Source: Diphasiastrum complanatum
Lineage: Eukaryota; Streptophyta; Lycopodiopsida; Lycopodiales; Lycopodiaceae
NCBI GenBank assembly: GCA_029204225.1
Contig: CM055100.1
Span: 51,273,260-51,337,259 of the forward strand
Length of the DNA: 64,000 nucleotides
Reading direction: 5' to 3'
Shown here: positions 47,601-59,600 of the stretch, in pieces
Layout of the letters: every line of letters starts with the position of its first letter
Numbering within the stretch: the stretch's first letter is position 1
Position numbers and translations under genes: made by a program
Notes under the pieces: generated by a model
Told to the model about the DNA's origin: nothing
Database searches by the model: none
The model's input: the letters and a program-made list of their open reading frames with translations, nothing else

Positions 47601-50600
47601 ATGGTCCACGTGCCCCACCGAGTACCCCCGCATCACGCCCCCTTTCAGATGATGGCTGGTCAGAGTTTGCGAGGGAGACAGAGGCTGCTGCCCAAAGACA
47701 TATAGCACAGAGACGACTCAGAGCATCACAGGCAGGCAGTTCCTCCCAGAGACCCCCCCGTGGCAGAGGGAGACCCCCAGGCAGGAGTGTACCACAGAGG
47801 GTTCCTTCCGGCAGACCCAGAGGCAGGCCAGCCAAAAGGGGACGCACTGATGATTTTTCTAGTCGACTCTTGGCAGGCGTTGGCCCAGACCTAGAGGAGT
47901 CCCAGATGCCTCCAAACTCCGAGCCAGACTTTGTGTTTGACACCCCTACAGATGCATTTGGCACGCAAAGGGATGATTTGTTTAGCGCAGACTTGTAGAT
48001 ATTGATATACATTTTAGCATCATGTACAGTGGCATCAGATGAGATGTATATTTTTTTTTACAGTCTATTTGTGTCATGGCTAATTTATCGTGGTTGCTTA
48101 CAAATGGTTAGCTCTGTGAAGTTTGAATGGTTAGTCAACAATGGTTTGCTCCGTGCAAGATGAGAGAGAGAGAGAGAGAGAGGAGAGAGACCAGCACATC
48201 TGCATCTCATTCAAAACATATGCATCATGTTCAACCATTTAACATAAGACCCTAAACCCGACACCCCAACAAATGGCACAATTAACACAACACCCCAAAC
48301 CCTAACAAATCACCCTAAACCCACAACCCCACAGCCATAACCATCAAAACAAGCCACAAGCATAATCATCATCCATAAACATCATTAACCCCATCCACGT
48401 CCTCATTGTGTCGTAGGCATTGCACCACAGGTATGTGCAGATTCAACATCAAAGCTGCACTTGTGCAGCATACACTTAAACCTGCGTAGAATGTATTAAT
48501 GGTCCAGGAATACAGGCGCGGGGGTTTGTGGAGCAGGTACTGTAAATTTCGACATCGTATTGTAGCGAGTTGGAGTAGTGCCATAACTAATTAGTAAGCT
48601 GTTGAAGTTCATCCGGGAAGAAACCGATCCCCTAAACCGAGTCACAGTAGTGTATAGCTTGTCACTTGAGCCCTAATTTCCCCCAAAGACTTCTGCTCCT
48701 GAGAGCTTGTCACTCTTCTAGTGAGCGTTCACCTTTCCCCAATCCTCTGGCGAGCATTCACTTCTAAACCTTGGGGCAGTAATATGTTTGCCATACAAAC
48801 CTTCACTCGAAACCACTCTCAGATCTTTCTTTGCCGCTTTTTTGGAGCTTATTTCCCAATGAAGGTTCGTAACAATTTATGAACTGCTCACTGGCCATGG
48901 TTGTTTAGTAATACTAAGGTTATGAGAGGCATGGCCCGGTGGTTAGGTCTGTTGCAGATAATTTTGCAAATGTTTTTGGAAATTTTTTCGGCACTCTTTT
49001 CCTATTTTTTAACAGGAGGGGGCAGGTGGGTGACAGGCACCCTCTGATAATTAATTCCGGGGGAAAAACAGGGGCCATTTGTTTTTATTTTGCTTTTGGG
49101 ATGGGGGGCAATGTAGGCAGGTGCCTGTATTTTTTTTTTTTTTTGAAAAAAAAAATATTTGAAAAAAATTGGACGCGGACGCACGCCTAGCGCGTCCGCG
49201 TCCGCCATCCGCTTCCTTAGTACTATTTATTATTTGTGCTTACAAATGGACCAAAATGACCAAAAAATATCATTATCATGAATTCTTGTAAATTATGTAG
49301 TCCAAAAATTTTGGAAAAATGCCCTCTAAATTTGGTGTTTATTTTGAGGCTCAAAATTTAGCCAAATTGCCAATGGATATTTGCACTTAAAACTGAATCA
49401 AAAATTGTTCCCAAAAATATTTTTGAGGAAGAGTAGCCCAAGATTTCCTACAAAATATGTAAATATATTGTGGCCCAAATTTCTCACAATTCTTGCTCAT
49501 CCAAAAATTAATAGTATTTACAGAATTAATGAACCATTATCGGTTCACCACGGTTCTGAGAACCGTACGGTTCTTAAAAAATTTTGCCCAGAACCATGGT
49601 GAACCGTACTGATTAATTAATTAATCAGTTAATTATTATTTTTTTTAGTTCCCCCCCCCCCCCCCCCGCAAAAATAACCCAAAAATATGCAAAAAAAGGG
49701 CCAACAAAATCTGTGAAATCTGTGAATTCTGTGAAATCTGTCAATCATCTGTATCATCTGTGAAATCATCTGTATCATCTGTCAAATGACTCAAATCATC
49801 TGCATCATCTGTGAAATCATCTGTATCATCTGTCAAATCATCTGTACATGATGTGAAATTTGTGAAATCTATCGAATCAGTGATGATTTCAGATGATTTC
49901 ACATCTGTCAAATCATCTGTACATCATGTGAAATCTGTGAGTTTGGTAATTAATTAATTATTTATTTATTTAATTAAATAGAGGAACCGTACTACGGTTC
50001 AAGGAACCGTGGTACGGTTCCTTCCACGGTTCCCAGGACCCACGGTTCTGGGAACCGTGGGTTCTATGATGGTATTGTAGCCCTTTAATTTTAGCAAAAA
50101 AGTTTAAGTGCAATATCAACTACTTGATAGCTCTTGAGATTTTGCCAAATTCTAAAAATAAACAATAAACAAATTTAGCAAGTATTGTACTCATGTTCTA
50201 TATGGAATTTATTGCAGTTACTAAAAATAATAAACTTCTTGATTTAGGCAAAAATAAACTTGATCAAGAATTACTAATGATTGTTTGAAACTAATATGCA
50301 ATGAAAAGACAATACTGTACGGCCCTCTATATGGTCTGTACAGTCTACAATACTAGCTCTACGGACTGTGATAAGTACTATTAGTACTTTTCACACCCAA
50401 AACATTAATAAAGCATCAGCTCTGCCTCTCTAATGCATGTCTGAACCTCCAACATAGCCTTGTTAGAGTTAATGTTTACATTATTACCCCTAATGTTGTC
50501 ATCTAGGTTAATTAGGATTATTGAGCCATGCCTGCGTGCTAATTCTAAGGGCCCTTACCTATATTTAGTAAAGTTAAGTTAGAATTTAGCTAGTCTCAAG

Positions 50601-53600
50601 GTTGAGATTCTAGTGCTTGTTTTGGAGCACAAGTTTTGCTATAGATAGGTGTTGGTGCTTTTACCATTTATAGAGACATTAATTAGGCAATTGCTTTTAG
50701 GCTGCTTTTGCTTTTGTTTTTGCTTTTCGGCATAGCCAACGTCTATAAGTATGTAGTGTGCCCTATCTCATTTGCAATGGATCATGGGACATAGTTGCAG
50801 TTTCCATCACTTGTGTTCTCTCTCATGTGTTTGGCTATGGTTTCATCACAATAGGAATCTTGTCTTGGGTTACTTATCACTTCTACAGTCTCTGTACAGA
50901 TATTTGGGTACAGTCAGCAACAGGTACAGTATGGGTCTGCAATAGTCGAAAAAATTCAAAAAAACTCTTCAACAAACTCTGCAACAAAATTGTCTGATGT
51001 CTACTCAAACAAGAAAAGTACTGTCTGCAGCCTCTGTACAAATTTGTACACCTACCTGGCAATACTTCAATAGAATGATCCCACACATGAACCCGGCAAA
51101 ACAACACATATGGTACTAAATGAGTTCTGTACGTGCAAAACGTAAAAAAAACTATTTATTTTGGTAACTTTTTACCTTCAAAAGAAAGGCTCTTCCCAAA
51201 TAAATGTGAAGTAACATCTTTTGAAGTAGATTGTCCCTATACTTTCATGTAATTCTATTGAAATTCATTTTTCCTGAATGGACGTAAGGCGTTTTACACT
51301 TACAAAATCTTCTACCTCGTTCCAATTCGTTCAACACTGCTTCTAAAATGTGTTTTGGTGAGAGTTTGCTTTGACTAGCACATCATTCAAAAACCTAGTC
51401 TTTTTAATCATAATCCCTCTTTTAAGTAGCTCAATTTACCCTCTTTCTGCTCACATTTATTTGAAAAACTTGGATGAGGGCGTGAGAACATAATTCGGGG
51501 AGGTGAATATGTTAGTTTTCTTTGGAAAAAGTCGGTGTTCTAATGATGTTTCAATCACTTTTCTTTTGAAAGCTACAATGATTGCATCCCTTCAAATGCA
51601 ATTTATGAATCGGCTTTTTTATGTCTTAACATCTATTTAAGCAGCCCAATGCTATTCCGTAATATAAACTAATTTAAAGAAAATTTACAATTTACTTATT
51701 TTGGGGGAAAAAATGCGTCTCAAAAACGTTCAGAATATCATTCCGAAACACGTTTTGTCTCAAAACAGGCATCTCTATTGGGGATTATTACCCTCCTTTT
51801 GAAACTTTGACTTACATGTGAAATGCTTAAAGCCTCTGGACAAAAATTACTTACTCGATGGCTTTTCCGATCTTATTGTATTCGACTCCAGGTCCACAGA
51901 TTGCAATGGCCTTTTCCAAGCATTCACGAGTAACCTGGAAGTAACTCAGACTGTAGTCATAAAAATATGCACAGAGGTTCATGTAACCCACTAGTAAAAC
52001 ATAGAATATGCAACCTCTCACACCAAATTTTCACGATTAGGGTGGTTTTCAAAGTTGCGTAGTTACTAAGGTTGTTGCCACAAAAAGAGATTGATAATGA
52101 CAAATAAAAGAGACTAACTGAACCGACCACACATACAACCACTCTCACCTCTACCAACTGCTTTGCTTCATCATCAACATTTCCACAGAGAAAAGTCTTG
52201 GATGTGTCCCCGTGGTATCCCTATCATATCATCATCCACTTTTAAGATAGTGTTTGCTACAAACAAAGAACAACAAACGTTTGACGTATAGAATAACACC
52301 TTGACCTGAATCAGTCACTTCAAATGTCTGACTAGGTGAGCAAAAGCGTTTATTAGTGATTTATATACAATTATGTTTCTAACTTTCTATATAACTAAAA
52401 TGTCTATAAAACACATGGCAAGAAAAAGACCATTAGCTCAAAAGCACTAACTTCTACATCAAAAGCATTTCTTTCAAAAGGAAAATCCTTCTGGGGTGTT
52501 GCACAAGACATTCAATAAATGCAACATACATTCAATAAATGCACCATACATTCTAAGAAATATGGGTACACAAAAACATAGGAAGAATTCCTAAAGTTAC
52601 CAGGTGGTACTAAGGTGGTCATGTAGAAGGGAAGAAAAACTGCCTTGCTTTTAGTAGAAATCGGAAATAGCTGAAATTTTAAAGATATATTGAACTCGAA
52701 TGCCTCTACAAGCATGACTTGCAAAGCAGGGAATACAAGAAGTGTAAGCATGCACACACAAAACTTAAGTAAATTGTTAATTTGGAAAATGTTTGATAGT
52801 CCAACACATGGTTGATTTTTCACTTGAACAGTTGAGATTGCACTATAAAAATGTTTCGTGAAATGGAGGATTGTCTTTGAAATTTTATCGTTTATCCCTC
52901 GGTAACATCAACATAATCTATCATAAAAAACTGAATGATAACATTATTGCACCCAAAGATAGCAATACTACATTAATACTTTATTAGAATCCCAAACAAA
53001 ACTGGGATTAGTAACTTTTGATCTTTCTCTGTACTACTTATACATGTAATAATGATTTCAAATTGAATCCCTCCAGATCTGAGAGTATTAACTTTAGGGA
53101 CAAGCTTTTGTCTAAGACTAACAAGTCCACTGTGATCCATGTGTTGGATCTCTACTTTCCTCAACACAATCTGCATCCCTAAAATTGTGGTTAATCTCAT
53201 CGCGAAGATATTTTTTATGAATTCCACTAAATAAATTCCAATTTAAAGATTCGCAACCGGTACTATGTAATCATTCACAAGGATTTCCAAAAAATCCTAA
53301 TTGCAAGATACAATTTCATAGAACATTTAGTACCCCTGATGTCCACTCTACTTCCACCCTTAGAATTTTCGGTCCCCAGAAAATTTCACTCTGCTAAGGT
53401 ACAAAAGAGAATCATAGACATACAGTAAACGTTGTGTTTTCTCCAAAGTGAATTACTGTAGGAAAAAGTTTGAAAACATACAATTCCATGAACAAGTTAT
53501 CCCATAACCGGGTTGAATCCATAGATACGCAAAAATCATACATATAGATGCATAACGGCATTAAACTGAACTTTTCCATATACTCGAACCATTGTTGCCG

Positions 53601-56600
53601 CGATTCGTGTTCCGGGGGGGCGCACGTTCCGGAACGCTGTCCAAAATGCCAAAAAAATTTGCATAAAATTCGAAAAAAAAATTGGCAGTAGGTCGCGGTT
53701 GTTGTAGGAGAAAAGGAGTGGCAAATTTTTTTATTCACATCCGATTGCGACGATCCAACGTGCTACAAGTATCGCGCGTGGAGCAAGAAATCTACGATTT
53801 CAGGTTTTTCTTGCCTACACATGTCAATTTCGAAAATTGTATAGAACTAGTTGTAGGTGTCAGATTGAAGGGAAGTGAAGTGCTACACTGTGTTTCCTCA
53901 TGCCTACAGGAATGCTTAGAGTGATGAGAGTGCCACTAATAATGTTTTGAGAGTGAAAGACATTCATAGGGAGCTTGCTTGTATTGGAGATTCCATCAAA
54001 CAAAGTGAGCTAGTCCAAGTCATACTCAATGGCTTGAAAGATGAATATGAGAATCTTGTCCAATCCTATGCTATCAAGGAGGAGCTACCAACCTTGGAGG
54101 CTTTGCAAGGAGTGCTAATAGCTGAAGAATCAAGGCATCAAAGAAGAAGAAAAAAGATGTTAAGTGCTTCTTTTGGAGCAAGAAAGGCCACTATGCCACC
54201 AATTGCTTCAAGAAGAAGAACCACTTCAAGCAAGCCAACATCTCTCATGAGAAAGAAGACTTTATTACAAGTGATGGAGAATGCTCACTTATGGCATCAA
54301 GCTTCTCCTCTTCCACCTTCAAGAAAGATGATTCTTGGTATATTGATAGTGGAGCATCATCTCATATGTGTAGCTCCAAGGATACCTTCTCATCTATTAT
54401 GCCTTATGAAGGAATGAAGAAATCCATATATATTGCAAGTGGTCAAGAGTGCAAAATTGAAGGAGTAAGGACTATTCCCTTGAAGCTTGCATCATCAAAA
54501 GTTCTCTCTCTTCAAAAGGTTCTTTTTGTTCCCAAGATTATAAAGGATCTTATAAGTGTTGGCCAATTACTTGATGGTGGTCTTGATGTCAATTTCCATA
54601 TTGACAATTGTGTGATCAAGAAGAATGAGAAGATCCTTGCTCATGGATCCAGATATGAAGGCATCTACAAATTGGATCCAAGAGAGAGTGCAAAATCTCT
54701 TGATGTTGCTTACGAATCCAAGCTTTCAAAGGAGGATGATCACACAAGATGCACATGTTTATATCTTTTCTCTTCAAGATTTATGGTGCATGATTATTTC
54801 CTATTATTCAAAGCATATGTTGAGATGAAATTCTCATTGAAGATCAAAGCTTTGAGGAGTGATGGAGCTCTTGGAGAAAATACACCATATGAAGTATTAT
54901 TCAAAAAGAAGCCTAAGGTTGAACACCTTAGTGTCCTTGGAAGTTTATGCTTTGCACATGTTCCCTTGGAAACAAGGAGGATCGATGATCCAAGCTCATG
55001 GATCATGGCTGGATGCTTATCCACCAAGGAGGCCTATAAAGCCTTTATACTCTATTGCAAAAGTGATTGAGAGTAAAGATGTTATACTTTATGAAGATCA
55101 ACATTCAACCTTGGAAGGGGCTGAGATCAAGGCATCTCACGATGCATCTCAAATCATATCTATTGAAGACTATCCAGATGTGATGGGGTCGAGGTTTGAG
55201 GAGGAGTATCCTCAATACATGGATTCAAGGGGATCTTCAAGATGGATGGCCGAGTCTTTATAGCTCATTTTTCATGGTAAAGAGAGGCAAGTTTCAGGTG
55301 GTATCCACTCCAACATCCTCACTTATGCTTCTCTTCCATTATTTGATGTACCATCTTGCTTTTTTGAGATTTTTACATCTCAAAGTTCAAGTAAGGCAAT
55401 TCTAGTTTTGGATGATGCCTATTGTATGGACATATTTCTTGTCATTGATGGCTTAGATTTGTTTCCAAAACATTTTGAAAGCAAGATATTGTGTCATCAA
55501 AAGTATGCTCTTGGATCTTGTAAGAGCATGAATAAGTTTGATACTCATAGTTTGAAAAATCATGTTTTTATATGGTTTGAGGCATTTTGTAAACTTCTCT
55601 TGAGATTAAGTGAATCATCCTTGAAGGACACTTACATCCTTGAGCAAGTGTTCAGCCTCAAGAAGATCAATATTGTACTTGATTTCAAGATTAGATCCAT
55701 CATGGATAAAGTTCATAGTATGTGGACTAGTCAAGCTAGTATGCTTAATCTTGATAATCAACACTATTGCTCATCTTATGATCTTGATCTCTATGATCTT
55801 TGTGATCTTTATGAGGCATGGAGGCCTCTAATTTTTCATCATGGTGCAGCAATCTTCATGCAAATGGATTTTCCAAATCAAAGATCATCATCAAGCATGG
55901 AGGAAGCACTTAAATATAGTGGCAAATTGGTGGAATGCTCTTCAAAAATGTTGGCAAATGATTTCTACCAAAGAAATCTTATCATGGATATGGTGAGGGT
56001 CCTGCTATGATGGATCCCTTGGCTGATCTTCACTTCATATGCAAACCAAAGGATCCACTCAAAAAGTTTCACAAACTCCTTGACTGATCTAGTATCCTAC
56101 CAAGCTAGTTTTTGAGGAGTGTGAAAATTTGTCAAAATCTATCTTGGATATTTTTGTGTTTCTAGTTTGTGAGAAAATATCACATGTGTGGAGCATGTTC
56201 CCACATGTAGAATAAGTAAAAATAGTTTAGTCACGTTGACTTTAGGGGTATCATAAAGATTTTGTATCAAGCATCTTGGTATAGAACCTTGATAGGGCCA
56301 AAATTGGCATAGAGGTCAAAATGGTCAAATCCACATGTAAAGCCTCAATTTGGCCAAAAGTAGATTGTGATGCAAACTCGAGGTAGTTAGGCTTGTGACA
56401 CACGTGTAGATGTAGTTTGATAAGTGATGAAGTCAAAGTGTTGGCAAAATTCAAAGGGTCCAATCATAAGTGAGAGATTTGTTGGAAGGGTCCAATCAAA
56501 AGTTAGAGATGATGAATCACTCATCCAATAAGAGTGAGGCATGGATCTCCATGAGTTCTATATGCACTTTCATTACCAATCATAATCCAATGTGAGTTTT

Positions 56601-59600
56601 TGAGTCAATTTGGAGGTTCATCAATTTTGAGTGTATTTCTCTCTCTACCCTTCACCAAAAGTGGTGGTTTCTCTCTCTACTCGAGGAGAGGAGCTTGTTC
56701 GGACTTAGTTTTCAGTAGCACATGTTTCCACACGTGTGAAACTACTTTGCTTATGAATGTATGCATGTAACTTTGCCTCTTTGCCTTAGATTTCATCAAT
56801 TGATCTGACAATATCAATAATTGACTGAGGAAAGTGACCATAGTCACCATACACAGCTTCTCCTCTTGAAATTGCATTCTCTAGAGCATTCTCATGAAAT
56901 TGGATGTATCTACTTGTTACTAGACTTTCTACGACATGTGTAAACAAAAACCCTCAAAAACACATTTTCAAAAAAAAAATAAAAACCTAAAAAAAATTCC
57001 CGTTTCGAACCTTAACCAGTCGTTTCATACACGTTTCGAAACAACGTACGAAACAAGCCCGTGAAACATTGGTTGCGAGAGGTCGGGGGCCTTCTCGAGG
57101 TCGTTGTGCCACACAGAGAGGTGGTAGAGAATCATTTACCCCATCATGGAAGCAATCACACGAGTAAAAGGCAACCATTGCTATTAGACTATGTTTCTAC
57201 TTGTGTGATCTTTCCTTCCATTTGGCCAAGATCCCTTCTTGGAGGGATGTTGTTTCTTGTATTGGTGCACCATGGCAAGGGCCTACCATGGAGATGCTCA
57301 GGACCAAGCACTTGACCTTAGAGGTGGAGAGCGTCCAAAGAGAGCTGCAGCCCATTCGAGATTCATGGGCTAGGTAAGGATGCAACAATAGTTTAGATGG
57401 ATGGAGTGATATCAAGAGGCGCCACCTCATCAATATATTGGTGTCTTCCTGCAAAGGCACCATACTTCTAAGGTCCATCGATACTTTTGCACTAGGCACT
57501 ACTATTACAGGCGAGTATATTTTTTATGAGATCAAGAAGGCCATTGAGGAAGTGGGGCCAGAAAAAGTTGTGCAGGTAAATGTTTAAAGTTTAAACAAGT
57601 GTTTTCAACTTTACGTTTGGTCCAAGTTTGAAATTTGAAGTTTTAATTGAACGTTTTATACCTTGAACTATGAAAGTGTTCATGGATAATGCCGCCAACT
57701 GTGTTTCCATGGGGCGCATGGTGGAAGAACATTATCCACACATGTTTTGGTCATTGTTTGTACCTCTTGATTGAGGACATTGCAAAATTGCCATGGTTAA
57801 GGAGGTGGTGGACATTGCTCAATTCTTGGTGAGGTTTGTCACCAAGCGACTGAAGGTCCTCTCCATCTATAGGGGATTCACAGCCCTAGAGATCCTCGAG
57901 CCCGCCCTCACAAGTTTGCAAAGGCAGTTTCCATTCATCTTTATTCTTTGTGAATCATGATTCAAGAGTCAAGTTGCTAAATTTTAATCGTTTATGAGGT
58001 TTGATCTTTGACTAAACTTGTGAAATGTTCCAAGTTCCCATCATGATCAGGTTTGCATTTATTTTCATTGCCTTGGAGTGGCTGCTGAAGGTGCGAAATA
58101 CACTTCAACAAATGGCTCTTTCCAACCATTGGGCAAAGTGGAGTAGGTCCACAGAGGCCAAGCCCTGGAGGTTTGAGAGGATCATACTCTCTATTGGGAG
58201 GAGGCCGAGTCCATTATTATTGGGCTACAGGTGCTACACACCGTCTTGCGCCTCACAAACAAAGAAGGGTCCCACTTTGGGCCTTCCCTATGACTTCATG
58301 GAAAAGATGGGTGAGCAGTTGCATAGTTGCACCATGTTGAGCCTAGACAAGTAAACTTTGAATTTCAATCCATTATCTTAAATCTCTTGTAATTTGAATT
58401 TGTTAACTCAAGTCTCTGATACAATCACGATTCACAAGTCTATTGTTCTAAAACTTTACATTTTGACTCACATAGGCTTGAAGAGTAAAAGAAACGTGGC
58501 AAACTAGATGGCAGTGGTTCCACAAGCCAGTACATGTTGTTGCCCACATCTTGCATCCCCTCTGGAGGAGGGTGGACTGGCAATTAGATATTGAGCTACA
58601 GGTTGGTTGGTATGATTACATTCAAAGGGTCTATCCTGATATCCACGATAGGCATTGGGAGATGAGATTTTGATATATGTTAATTGTGGTCTCACTTTTG
58701 GGAGGCCGGTTGCTCAACAAAGAGCTAGCATGTTGAAGCCAATCTCTTAGTTGGAGAAGTACGGGGATGTACCCCTCCAGGCTGCGTGAGCTTGCATTGT
58801 GCATCCTCTCACAACATTACACTACAACAGCTTGTGAGAGGAACTGGAGTGTCTTATCCACGTGAAAAAGAGAAATAGACTCTCCACTTTGCAATTACAA
58901 CGCCTTGTTTTTGTCCATTACAATCTACGCCTATTGGACAAGATCAGAGGTGCTCGAGAGGTCTTACAGGTAAACTACTGAGTTGTAAATTGGTCCTTAA
59001 GTTTTAAATTTTAAGATTCGACTTTCAAATTTCAAGTTTGAAATTTGAAGTTTGAACATTCAACAGTGCACTGGGGGTGGTGAGTGATTATTGATCATTG
59101 AAACTTGATTTTGAGGCTTCCCACTTGAATAATGATTTTGATTGATTCCTAACGCTTGATTCTTGAAATTTCACAATGCACAAGATGATATTGATGTGAC
59201 GAAGGTCCCTGACCTTCCTGCATGAGACGAGGAACAAGAAGACATCTATGCCTTCCTATTCTGAGAGGCCATAACACGTGCAGGTATGTAGTTACAACTT
59301 ACTTAATACTAGTAACAAGCATGTGCATTGTAACGCTCATACTAGAACACTGCACAGCTCTGACGATTTGCAAAAGGCCTCCACATAACATGGTCATGAC
59401 AGTTTGATGAGCACAGGCCCCCGTCCCTATGAATCAGTGAATCTATGCATCATGAATCAGCAAATCAACAATACTTAGGTACTATTAGGGATTTGTAGGG
59501 ACCTACAATACATAAAAATATTTGCAATAATTACCATCACATCCCCCATCAAAACCTGTTTTTTAACACCCATATCAAAAAAAAAAGGGTTCCGGGATCA

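Larger units (their letters stand above)
44102..49220 (+). mobile_element. hAT-type DNA transposon with perfect 8-bp target duplication
   Basis: A 5,119-bp element flanked by TACTATTT at 44094-44101 and 49221-49228, the 8-bp duplication expected for hAT. It encodes a spliced BED/DUF659/dimerisation transposase. The termini CAGACATGAGGGTCC and (reverse complement of right end) CTAAGGAAGCGGATGG are weakly matched, but both subterminal regions carry GTCCGCGTCC motifs. Left at 44134-44175: GTCCGCGTCCGACC and GGACGC. Right at 49172-49205: GGACGCGGACGC paired with GCGTCCGCGTCC as a stem. It lies in the MAP1 intron, on the strand opposite to the gene. Confidence 0.85.

Noticed and set aside
47419-48012. 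197-residue minus frame over transposase exon 7
   Set aside because: It is a shadow of the plus-strand exon, which has the correct acceptor, phase and homology.
48918-48965. tRNA-like GGCATGGCCCGGTGGTTAGG
   Set aside because: It resembles an A box, but there is no B box or cloverleaf, and it lies within the hAT element; not callable as a tRNA or SINE.
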